Part shown: positions 1 to 5,883 of the stretch, one piece after another
Layout of the letters: each line of letters begins with the position of its first letter
Position numbering within the stretch: the stretch's first letter is position 1
Source of the DNA: Syntrophaceae bacterium
GTDB taxonomy: Bacteria > Desulfobacterota > Syntrophia > Syntrophales > UBA2185
Assembly (NCBI GenBank): GCA_017885225.1
Contig: JAFNGM010000258.1
Span: 1 to 5,883, forward strand
DNA length: 5,883 nt
Reading direction: 5' to 3'
Translations under genes and position numbers: made by a program
The notes under the pieces: generated by a model
Told to the model about the DNA's origin: nothing
Seen by the model: the letters and a program-made list of their open reading frames with translations, nothing else
Database searches by the model: none

Positions 1-35
1 GGGAGGTGTTGGCAAATTTCCTATATACTTACTTT

Positions 36-40
36 AGGAG
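36..40 (+). promoter_or_regulatory. Ribosome binding site that sets the start of the DUF4337 gene
   Basis: AGGAG lies 10 nt before the ATG at 51. The same frame stays open upstream to a GTG at 6, but that codon directly abuts the GGGAGG at the window edge and has no properly spaced Shine-Dalgarno. The ATG at 51 also puts the hydrophobic first helix close to the N-terminus, as is usual for the family. The start at 51 is therefore preferred. Confidence 0.7.
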
Positions 41-50
41 AATCAATTAT

Positions 51-584
51 ATGTCTGAAAAAAAACCAGATATATGGATGTCGTGGGTAGCTCTGGCTAC
101 CGCGATCATGGCGGTCCTTGCCGCGGTTACTACACTCTACCTGGGGAAATACTCATCCCGTGCTATTCTGAATCAGGGACAGGAAACGAGTCAATGGGCG
201 TATTATCAGGCGAAAAGCATCAAATCGTACATTTATGAAATACAGAAGCAAAAGCTGGAATTGGATACGATGGCGCCGGCTGCTAAGCCAAAGGCTGTGA
301 AGGACAAATATGCCCAGCTCATAGCCAATTATGACAAACAGATTACACGCTACGACAAGGAAAAGGAGGAGATCAAGGCAACCGCCGATGGTCTGGCAAA
401 ATCGAAAGAAGAAGCCCAGAACCGTGCGGGTAATTTCGGGTACGCCCTCATTTTCCTGCAAATCGCGATCATGCTCTCATCCGTTTCCGCGTTGACGAAA
501 AAGAAGCCGCTCTTCTATGTCGGACTGGCGACAGTGAGCGGGTGGCTATTTTTCTTTTTAGATGCGATTTTTTTATTCCATTAA
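51..584 (+). CDS. DUF4337 family membrane protein
   Basis: This 177-residue protein is recognised as a DUF4337 family member, a group of unknown function. It has a short polar N-terminus, a first membrane helix at about residues 11-31, and a long charged helical stretch at about 44-125. Two more hydrophobic helices follow at about 128-148 and 153-175. Two family hallmarks are visible: the WAYYQAKSIK block at 49-58, and the NRAGNFGYA segment leading into LQIAIMLSSVSALT at 136-149. The central region is rich in Lys, Glu and Gln, looks like a coiled coil, and probably projects from the inner membrane. The next gene starts 18 bp downstream on the same strand, so the two are likely co-transcribed. 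No catalytic motif is visible. The family call is firm, the cellular role is unknown, and the choice of start at 51 over a GTG at 6 is likely but not certain. Confidence 0.85.
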   Translation: MSEKKPDIWMSWVALATAIMAVLAAVTTLYLGKYSSRAILNQGQETSQWAYYQAKSIKSYIYEIQKQKLELDTMAPAAKPKAVKDKYAQLIANYDKQITRYDKEKEEIKATADGLAKSKEEAQNRAGNFGYALIFLQIAIMLSSVSALTKKKPLFYVGLATVSGWLFFFLDAIFLFH

Positions 585-602
585 GCACGAGGGAGTTTAT
601 CT

Positions 603-1316
603 ATGAAAGAATTTGATCTTGAGGCTCTTTCTGATTTCGACGGCAAAAACGGCAAACCTGTCTATATCGCGCATGGGGGAAAGGTCTATGATGTCAGCCA
701 GAGCGGTCTCTGGGAGGGGGGATTGCACATGAACCGGCATCATGCAGGACGGGATCTCAGTTCGGAATTCCCGGCGGCGCCCCATGATGAAGAGGTATTT
801 GAAAGATACCCTCAGGTGGGGGTATTAGCCAAGAAGACCGAACCTCAGAGATCGATGCCGGCTTTTGTGTCAGCCCTCGTTGACCGCTTTCCCTTTCTCG
901 AACGGCATCCCCATCCCATGACGGTTCACTTCCCCATTGTATTCCTTCTGTCCGTCGCCTTCTTCAATATTTTGTATCTGTTTACCGGTATAGTATCTTT
1001 AGAAACCACCGCCTTTCATTGCTTAATAGGCGGGATTCTATTCTTGCCCGTGGGAATAGTAACAGGGTTCTTCACGTGGTGGTTAAATTATCTGGCGAAG
1101 CCGATGAAACCGGTGGTGTGGAAAATCGTGCTCTCAGGCGTGCTTGTCGTTCTTGGTGCGGGTGTTCTTTTCTGGAGAATTGCTGATCCCGGCATTCTTA
1201 ATAATTGCGGGCCAGCACGTATTGTATACCTGCTGATAACCCTGTCATTCGCTCCCCTTGTGTCCCTCATCGGCTACCTCGGGGCGGGTCTGACCTTTCC
1301 TGTAAGAAAAAAATAA
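603..1316 (+). CDS. Cytochrome b5-like heme-binding domain fused to DUF2231 membrane domain
   Basis: This 237-residue protein has two parts. Residues 1-77 form a cytochrome-b5-like heme/steroid-binding domain, with FDGKNGKPVYIA at 12-23, GKVYDVS at 26-32, a His cluster (H42, H46, H47) in GLHMNRHHAG, and APH with H61 before the closing VGVL. There is no classical HPGG motif, so the heme ligands are inferred: H61 aligns with the second b5 His, and one of H42/H46/H47 would be the first. Residues 95-237 match DUF2231, opening with HPHPMTVHFPIVFLL at 102-116, followed by about four membrane helices (108-128, 138-160, 171-192, 207-230). The likely role is a membrane-anchored electron carrier or heme protein; the redox partner is unknown. 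There is no signal peptide before the b5 domain, so it probably faces the cytoplasm. GGGAG at 591-595 is a good ribosome binding site. The gene sits 18 bp behind the DUF4337 gene. Confidence 0.85.
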   Translation: MKEFDLEALSDFDGKNGKPVYIAHGGKVYDVSQSGLWEGGLHMNRHHAGRDLSSEFPAAPHDEEVFERYPQVGVLAKKTEPQRSMPAFVSALVDRFPFLERHPHPMTVHFPIVFLLSVAFFNILYLFTGIVSLETTAFHCLIGGILFLPVGIVTGFFTWWLNYLAKPMKPVVWKIVLSGVLVVLGAGVLFWRIADPGILNNCGPARIVYLLITLSFAPLVSLIGYLGAGLTFPVRKK

Positions 1317-1333
1317 GGCGGGACTTTCTCTTT

Positions 1334-2038
1334 TTAAATTCCTAAGAAGGCCTCTTTTACCTTTTCGTTTTCCAGAAGCTCGCATCCGGGCCCTTCCAAT
1401 ACAATGCGCCCGTTTTCCAGGACATATGCCCGGTTGCACATTCCCAGGGTCTGTCTTACATTCTGCTCCACCAGAAGGACCGTGACCCCCGCTTCGTTGA
1501 TCTTCTTCACCATATTGAAAATATCCTGAACAAGTAGAGGAGCGAGTCCCAGCGACGGTTCGTCAAGCATCATGAGCTTGGGTAATGACATAAGTCCCCT
1601 GCCTACGGCGAGCATCTGCTGTTCTCCGCCGGACAGTGTTCCCGCGGTCTGCTTTTTTCTTTCCTTGAGCCTTGGAAACAGGCCATAGACATACTCCATG
1701 GTATCACCACGTTTGCGTTTGGCCTCGCCGTTGAGAGAACCCATGATCAGGTTTTCCTCTACGGTCATTTCCGGAAACAGGCGCCTCGCTTCCGGAACGT
1801 GGACAATACCGTACTCGATAATCTTATTTGCCGGTGTATGGTCGATACGCGTGCCGCTGAACTCAATTGTCCCTTTTTTTGGGGTGAGGAGGGCGGATAT
1901 GGTTCTCAACGTCGTGGATTTCCCCGCGCCGTTGGAACCGACCAAGACCACTATTTCTTTTTCTTTCACCTCAAAGGAAACATCCCAGAGTACCTGGAGG
2001 TCTCCGTAAAACACGTTTATTCCCTTAACACTGAGCAT
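1334..2038 (-). CDS. livF: Branched-chain amino acid-type ABC transporter ATP-binding protein LivF
   Basis: This is one of the two cytoplasmic ATPases that drive the Liv-type importer. It has 234 residues, the normal LivF length. Walker A is GSNGAGKST at 34-42, the signature is LSGGEQQ at 135-141, and Walker B is LMMLDEP at 155-161. The Q-loop region reads VPEARRLFPEMTVEENL (81-97); family members usually have VPEGRR, so Ala84 is a mild variant and Glu83 is normal for LivF. The switch position is Gln192 in LLVEQN rather than His, which is a LivF trait and not a defect. The start overlaps the end of livG by 14 bp, and its GGGAGAGG ribosome binding site (2042-2049) lies inside livG, so translation is probably coupled. 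It is the last gene of the operon, and its stop faces the convergent heme-protein gene 17 bp away. Confidence 0.95.
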   Translation of the reverse strand: MLSVKGINVFYGDLQVLWDVSFEVKEKEIVVLVGSNGAGKSTTLRTISALLTPKKGTIEFSGTRIDHTPANKIIEYGIVHVPEARRLFPEMTVEENLIMGSLNGEAKRKRGDTMEYVYGLFPRLKERKKQTAGTLSGGEQQMLAVGRGLMSLPKLMMLDEPSLGLAPLLVQDIFNMVKKINEAGVTVLLVEQNVRQTLGMCNRAYVLENGRIVLEGPGCELLENEKVKEAFLGI

Positions 2039-2750
2039 ACGCCTCTCCCAGATACGCCTCGATCACTGCCGGATTATTAGCTACCTCGTGGGGCGTGCCT
2101 TCCGCAATGGTCTGGCCGAAGTTGATCGCGTGGATTCGATCGGATATGGACATAATGACTTTCATAATGTGCTCTACAATCAGGACGGTAATGCCGCTAT
2201 CCCTCATTTTTTTGATCAGCTCTATGGCTGCATCCAGTTCTGAAGGGGTCAGGCCAGCCGCCGTTTCATCCAGAAGGATGAGTTTCGGCTTCGTTGCCAG
2301 GGCTCTGGCAATCTCCAGCCGCTTCCTTTTCCCTATAGGGAGACTCTTCGCCAGCTTGTCTTTCTGGTCCATAAGGTCACTGAATTCCAGGATTCTGAGC
2401 GCCTCGCCCTGCGCCTCTTTGATAGAACCAACGCGGCAGAAGGCGGACGCCGTCACGTTATCCAACACCGTCATCCTGGAAAGTGGTTTGACTACCTGAA
2501 ACGTCCTGCCGATCCCCATATGACAGATCACGTGAGTTTTTAATCCTTTCAGGCTTTTGCCCTCAAAGAATATATCACCGGAAGTGAGGGTGTAATACTG
2601 GTTGATACAATTGAAAATGGTTGTCTTTCCTGAGCCGTTGGGACCGATAAGTCCCACAATTTCTCCTTCATTAACATGGAAGGTGACGTTACCGACCGCC
2701 CTCAGTCCCCCAAACATTTTTGTAAGATTTTTCACTTCCAGGAGTGCCAT
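2025..2750 (-). CDS. livG: Branched-chain amino acid-type ABC transporter ATP-binding protein LivG
   Basis: This is the second ATPase of the importer, 241 residues long. Walker A is GPNGSGKTT at 36-44 and the Q-loop glutamine is Q85 in GIGRTFQ. Walker B is LILLDE at 157-162, followed by TAAGLTP, and the switch His is H194 in VLIVEHIM. The C-terminus carries the LivG-type ending around AYLGEAY. The ABC signature is divergent: the LSxGQ position reads LPIGKRKRLEIA (137-148), a form I associate with some LivG paralogues, so activity is still expected. LivG pairs with LivF to form the nucleotide-binding dimer under LivH/LivM. A strong GGAGAAGAG ribosome binding site lies at 2753-2761, in the 15 bp gap after livM. 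The last 14 bp overlap livF. Confidence 0.95.
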   Translation of the reverse strand: MALLEVKNLTKMFGGLRAVGNVTFHVNEGEIVGLIGPNGSGKTTIFNCINQYYTLTSGDIFFEGKSLKGLKTHVICHMGIGRTFQVVKPLSRMTVLDNVTASAFCRVGSIKEAQGEALRILEFSDLMDQKDKLAKSLPIGKRKRLEIARALATKPKLILLDETAAGLTPSELDAAIELIKKMRDSGITVLIVEHIMKVIMSISDRIHAINFGQTIAEGTPHEVANNPAVIEAYLGEAYAQC

Positions 2751-2765
2751 ATCTCTTCTCCACTA

Positions 2766-3737
2766 TCAGTATCGTTCGCTTGATGCTCTGACGCGAAAAA
2801 CATTTCTCTTTATTTTCAGCCAGTCACCCACCACACCGTTCGGCAGAAACAGGATCACAAAAATAACCAGGAGGCCAAAGACCAGTGCATGGGCTTCGCT
2901 TGTCCATGAGGGGGCCAGACCAAAAAACGCGCTTCTGAAAGTTTCCTGGAGGCCTACCATAATGAATGCGCCCACGGCAGGTCCCATTATCGTCGCCACT
3001 CCTCCCACAATGCCCACGAGGATCGCCATAATGGATATGTAATGGAGGGAAAACACGACATGGGGATCAATGAAGCCCATGTAGTTCATGTAAAACGCTC
3101 CTGCCATTCCTGTGAAAAATGAGCTTACCAGAAGGGATATATTTTTATAGAGCGTTGTGTTGATGCCCAGGGATTCCGCCGCATCCTGATCCTCCCGGAT
3201 CGAAACAAAATAGTACCCCCATTTGGATTTCATAATCAGGTGTATGACAACTATGCACATAAAGGCAAGGGCAAGGGCCATATAGTAGTAGGGAAGTTTG
3301 CTTCTGAAGGTCTGAATAGTGAGAATCCCCACCATTCCATCCGTCAGGCTCTCCCAATTGGTTGCGATGAGTCTGAATATTTCGCCGCCGGCAAGGGTGG
3401 CAAGGGCAAAGTATGGACCTCTTAATCGAAAGCATACCCAGCCTACAAAGAGACCGATCAGCATGGCAACAATACCACCGAACGCCATGCCCCACCAGGC
3501 GGAAATTTCCAGTTTTGTCACAAAGATCCCCGCGGTATAGGCCCCTATTCCGAAAAACATGGCATGTCCGAAGGATACCTGTCCTGTGTACCCTGCCAGC
3601 AGGTTCCATGCGGACCCTATGACAACCCACATAAGGGTGATGATGACCAGATGGAGATAGTAATCAGAAGTGACGAGGAATGGAAATGCAACCGCAAGAA
3701 GTCCCAGAATGATGTACGGAATATGCTTTTTCTCCAT
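2766..3737 (-). CDS. livM: Branched-chain amino acid-type ABC transporter permease LivM
   Basis: This is an inner-membrane permease of 323 residues with many hydrophobic helices, one half of the translocation channel. LivM-family motifs are clear: NLLAGYTGQVSFGHAMFFGIGAY (45-67), LRGPYFALATLA (105-116), and TNWESLTDGMVGI (126-138; many relatives have TGG where this has TDG). The cytoplasmic coupling loop IREDQDAAESLGIN (180-193) should dock on the ATPases. VGIVGGVATIMGPAVGAF near the C-terminal third is the second conserved permease block, and LFLPNGVVG precedes a basic tail. The length fits LivM proteins without the extra N-terminal extension of the enterobacterial form. It starts 14 bp after the livH stop, with AGAGGT (3742-3747) as ribosome binding site. 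Confidence 0.95.
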   Translation of the reverse strand: MEKKHIPYIILGLLAVAFPFLVTSDYYLHLVIITLMWVVIGSAWNLLAGYTGQVSFGHAMFFGIGAYTAGIFVTKLEISAWWGMAFGGIVAMLIGLFVGWVCFRLRGPYFALATLAGGEIFRLIATNWESLTDGMVGILTIQTFRSKLPYYYMALALAFMCIVVIHLIMKSKWGYYFVSIREDQDAAESLGINTTLYKNISLLVSSFFTGMAGAFYMNYMGFIDPHVVFSLHYISIMAILVGIVGGVATIMGPAVGAFIMVGLQETFRSAFFGLAPSWTSEAHALVFGLLVIFVILFLPNGVVGDWLKIKRNVFRVRASSERY

Positions 3738-3751
3738 AGTTACCTCTTATA

Positions 3752-4627
3752 TTATACTTTCGTCAGGCGCTTTAAGCCACCCGGCAAGAACACCAGGACA
3801 AGCACGAATATGACAAAGCCGACCATTTCCTTATAACCCATACCGATATACGTCGCACCCATAGATTCTGCAATGCCCAGGACAAGTCCCCCGACTATGG
3901 CGCCCACCGTACTCCCCAGTCCTCCCAGTATGGTGATCACGAAGGCCTTCAGGGTGAAGGGGCCGCCGATATCGGGGAAAAGATAGAAAATCGGTATTAA
4001 TAAACTCCCCGCCGAGGCTACAAGCGCTGAACCTAACCCAAATGTAATGATGGTTATCCGACCGCTGTTCACACCCATCAGGGTTGCCGCGTCTTTATCC
4101 TGGGCAGTCGCCCTAATGGAGCGGCCCAAATCCGTTTTCAATAAAAACCAAAAAAGGAGCGCCGTAAACGCAACGGCGATAATAAACGCAAAACACATAG
4201 GCTGGTTGAAAGAGATGTCGCCGATAAAAAATGCCGCCGAGCTGTATGAAGTCTCCACCGTTTTATAATCGGAAGTAAAAATAAACCTGGCGATCTCCGT
4301 CAAAACTATCCCAATGCCCACGGTCATCAAGACTTGATTTTCAGGGAGGATGGATTCAACTTTCATCAAAGGGTTCAGAAACAGTTTTTGGAGAACAACA
4401 CCTAAGAGAAATAAAGAAGGCATGGTAACGAACAGCGAGATGTAAGGGTCGATTTGAAACGCGTGATGCAGCACAAAGGTGATATACATGGCTACCATCA
4501 TCAACTGTCCATGGGCCAGATTGATGATGCCCATGACACCCATAATCAGTGTCATCCCGATGCCGATCAAACTGTAGATTCCTCCGATAAGAATCCCCGC
4601 GACGAGTGTCTGGATAAAGACATCCAT
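3752..4627 (-). CDS. livH: Branched-chain amino acid-type ABC transporter permease LivH
   Basis: This is an inner-membrane permease of 291 residues that pairs with LivM to form the channel. The N-terminal family signature is [19 protein letters not shown] (15-33) running into [10 protein letters not shown] (35-44). The cytoplasmic coupling loop is [16 protein letters not shown] (172-187), and the second conserved block is [15 protein letters not shown] (233-247). VFLPGGL lies close to the C-terminus, as is typical. The start is supported by AAAGGA (4635-4640), 7 nt before the ATG. It lies 149 bp after livK, a gap filled by two hairpins, and 14 bp before livM. It is probably the first gene of a tightly packed livHMGF block that can be expressed at a different level from livK. 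Confidence 0.95.
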   Translation of the reverse strand: MDVFIQTLVAGILIGGIYSLIGIGMTLIMGVMGIINLAHGQLMMVAMYITFVLHHAFQIDPYISLFVTMPSLFLLGVVLQKLFLNPLMKVESILPENQVLMTVGIGIVLTEIARFIFTSDYKTVETSYSSAAFFIGDISFNQPMCFAFIIAVAFTALLFWFLLKTDLGRSIRATAQDKDAATLMGVNSGRITIITFGLGSALVASAGSLLIPIFYLFPDIGGPFTLKAFVITILGGLGSTVGAIVGGLVLGIAESMGATYIGMGYKEMVGFVIFVLVLVFLPGGLKRLTKV

Positions 4628-4674
4628 GTGATGGTCCTTTCAAAAAAGCCCTGAGACATGTCGTGAAATTACAA

Positions 4675-4718
4675 CTTAGGAGCTGTCACGCAACAGTTAT
4701 TCCGTGACAGCTCCTAAG
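4675..4718 (-). repeat. Perfect 16-bp inverted repeat between livK and livH
   Basis: The left arm CTTAGGAGCTGTCACG (4675-4690) is matched exactly by its reverse complement at 4703-4718, around a 12-nt loop at 4691-4702. In the liv transcript this would form a long stable stem between the livK stop and the livH ribosome binding site. Only a loose T-rich stretch (TTGTAATTT) follows it on the transcribed strand, so it is not a textbook intrinsic terminator. Likely roles are stabilisation of the livK mRNA 3' end, partial attenuation before livHMGF, or a copy of a dispersed palindromic repeat. The palindrome is certain and the role is inferred. Confidence 0.8.
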
Positions 4719-4729
4719 CGTATTTGAAG

Positions 4730-4754
4730 TGCCGCCACGATGATCGAGGCGGCA
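4730..4754 (-). repeat. Second GC-rich hairpin downstream of livK
   Basis: TGCCGCC (4730-4736) pairs exactly with GGCGGCA (4748-4754) across an 11-nt loop. The loop can add a short inner CGA/TCG pairing after one mismatch. The hairpin begins about 22 nt past the livK stop codon and precedes the larger palindrome by 11 bp, so the two would form tandem stem-loops in the RNA. No U-tract follows. It may act with the larger hairpin as a barrier to 3' exonucleases, leaving livK mRNA more abundant. The pairing is seen directly and the function is inferred. Confidence 0.5.
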
Positions 4755-4776
4755 GTTTATTAATGGCATGATTCTG

Positions 4777-5883
4777 TCATTTGTATTGCCAGGTTTGCAG
4801 CCAGTCTACGGGATAGACGAATTGTTTCGAGGCCATACTGGAAGGCCAGACCAATTCAAGCTTTCCGTTTATCCACTGAACGACGTAGGTTGGCAGCTTG
4901 TTCTGATTTTTAAACTTATCGTAGGATATGAATTTAACCGGACCAAAGACGGTCATCGCATAGGTTTCGGACAATGCCTGCTTGATATCGTCAGGGTTAA
5001 ATGATTTTGCCCGGATGAGGGCATCAGCGATAATTTGCGCGGCCGCATAGGCTTCTGCGCCGTGATATTCCGTGTCGTCCTTATACCTGGCTTTGTAATT
5101 CTTAAAATACTGCATCGCCCCCGGATAATCCAGGCTCTGATACCAGAGGGTGGCCGAAATTACTTTTTCGGCAGCGACTCCGGCGTTCTTCATGAATTCC
5201 GGCATGGTGAAGCCCGCCGCCCCGCCGATAAACATCTTCGGTGTTAATTTCAATTCTTTCGCCTGTTTCATGAGCAGAGAAGCATCCATGATATAGGACA
5301 CCATATAGATTATGTCTGGATTGAGCTGTTTCACCCTGACGAGAACAGGTTTGAAATCAATTCCGCCCGCTTCATATCCCTGCTTAAGAAGTACCTTGTA
5401 GCCTAACTTCGTGCAGGTTTCCTCAAATGATTTGGCGCCTGACGTACCGAACAGGGAATTTTCATTGAGAATTACGACTGTTTCCGGCTTTACGATTTCA
5501 GTAAGAAGCGATTCGATCGCCCCGGCATACTCACTGACCGGAGGATTCAAACGGAATACATAATCCCAGCCTGAGGTGGTAATTCTATCAGCAGAGCCCG
5601 TATTGACGAGAAAGGGTATGCGGTTTTGCTGAGCCACGCCGGCCACGGCATAGGTAACGGAACTGGAATAGCCGCCGCCAAGCATGACAACCTTGTCTTT
5701 GTTGATCAGTTTTTCCGCGACCGATCGACCCACTTCAGGTCGCCCCGTGTCATCTTCCATAATCAATTCGATCTTTTCCCCTTTAATACCGCCCTGTTTA
5801 TTGATTTCATCCACGGCCATTTCAAAGGACCGCTTTTCAATCTCTCCAAATTTTGCTTCGGCGCCTGTGAGAGGCAGAACAAT
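4777..5883 (-). CDS. livK: Branched-chain amino acid-type ABC transporter substrate-binding protein, 5' end outside the window
   Basis: This is the periplasmic ligand receptor of the transporter (type I periplasmic-binding fold, Peripla_BP_6/LivK-like). 368 residues are visible. The frame stays open to the window edge, so the signal peptide and first residues are missing, and the Met codon at 5818-5820 is internal. Numbering visible residues from the edge: PLTGAEAKFGE (4-14) is the usual first strand and ligand-loop region, and AVDEINKQGGIKG (23-35) is a family hallmark. GGGYSSSVTYAVAGVAQQ (69-86) and IPFLVNTGSADRIT (89-102) form the pocket that grips the ligand carboxylate and amino groups in LivJ/LivK relatives. 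YHGAEAYAAAQIIADAL and the late GPVKF segment are also typical. The ligand cannot be assigned, because relatives bind amino acids, amides, urea or aromatic acids. As the first visible gene of the operon it is followed by two hairpins and livH. Confidence 0.92.
   Translation of the reverse strand: MVLPLTGAEAKFGEIEKRSFEMAVDEINKQGGIKGEKIELIMEDDTGRPEVGRSVAEKLINKDKVVMLGGGYSSSVTYAVAGVAQQNRIPFLVNTGSADRITTSGWDYVFRLNPPVSEYAGAIESLLTEIVKPETVVILNENSLFGTSGAKSFEETCTKLGYKVLLKQGYEAGGIDFKPVLVRVKQLNPDIIYMVSYIMDASLLMKQAKELKLTPKMFIGGAAGFTMPEFMKNAGVAAEKVISATLWYQSLDYPGAMQYFKNYKARYKDDTEYHGAEAYAAAQIIADALIRAKSFNPDDIKQALSETYAMTVFGPVKFISYDKFKNQNKLPTYVVQWINGKLELVWPSSMASKQFVYPVDWLQTWQYK

Noticed and set aside
24..29. TATACT resembling a -10 box before the first gene
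   Set aside because: No -35 element can be placed at a suitable distance within the window, and a start of transcription here would fall on the ribosome binding site.
6..50. GTG start at 6 giving a DUF4337 protein 15 residues longer
   Set aside because: There is no spaced ribosome binding site before it, the extension is not family-like, and AGGAG fits the ATG at 51.
2095..2499. Plus-strand open frame of 134 codons antisense to livG
   Set aside because: It lies wholly inside livG, whose product carries full ABC motifs, and the antisense product has no recognisable domain.
2602..3042. Plus-strand open frame of 146 codons, partly antisense to livG and livM
   Set aside because: It spans two well-supported genes on the other strand, has no family resemblance and is explained as a shadow of the liv coding frames.
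3145..3630. Minus-strand open frame of 161 codons in another frame within livM
   Set aside because: It is an out-of-frame shadow of livM, rich in Cys, His and Arg as expected of such frames, with no sensible start context.
4642..4647. T6 run on the minus strand as an intrinsic terminator before livH
   Set aside because: It is not directly preceded by a stable stem and sits just upstream of the livH ribosome binding site. The large palindrome ends about 27 nt earlier.
4768..5004. Plus-strand open frame of 78 codons overlapping the 3' end of livK
   Set aside because: It is antisense to clear LivK C-terminal coding sequence, and no ribosome binding site or domain is visible.

Overview
The window looks like ordinary chromosomal DNA from a Gram-negative bacterium of roughly balanced base composition. 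A complete branched-chain-amino-acid-type (HAAT/Liv) ABC transporter operon lies beside a two-gene unit of a DUF4337 protein and a cytochrome-b5-like/DUF2231 membrane protein. That mix, and the style of the proteins, fits an anaerobic deltaproteobacterium (Desulfobacterota, for example a Syntrophales-like lineage). This placement is an impression from family resemblance, not a search result. Coding density is high and no mobile element, tRNA, rRNA or CRISPR array is visible.

Left part, plus strand (51-1316): a small three-helix membrane protein of the DUF4337 family, then after 18 bp a predicted heme protein. The heme protein fuses an N-terminal cytochrome-b5-like domain to a four-helix DUF2231 membrane domain. 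Both genes have clear ribosome binding sites and probably form one transcript. They converge on the transporter operon, with only 17 bp between the stop codons.

Right part, minus strand (5883 down to 1334): five genes in the classical order livK-livH-livM-livG-livF. These are the periplasmic substrate-binding protein (cut by the window edge, so its signal peptide is missing), two integral membrane permeases and two ATPases. From livH to livF the genes are almost contiguous (14 bp and 15 bp gaps, then a 14 bp overlap), so they are probably co-transcribed and translationally linked. The one sizeable gap, 149 bp between livK and livH, carries a perfect 16-bp inverted repeat and a second GC-rich hairpin. 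It is the best candidate for a site that sets binding-protein level against the membrane complex.

Together the five products should make a high-affinity importer. The binding protein delivers a small ligand (an amino acid or related carboxylate/amide; the exact ligand cannot be read from sequence) to the LivH-LivM channel, driven by LivG-LivF ATP hydrolysis. I found no convincing sign of an undescribed system. The most useful leads are the livK-livH hairpins, the heme ligation of the b5-DUF2231 fusion, and the terminator-poor convergent junction.
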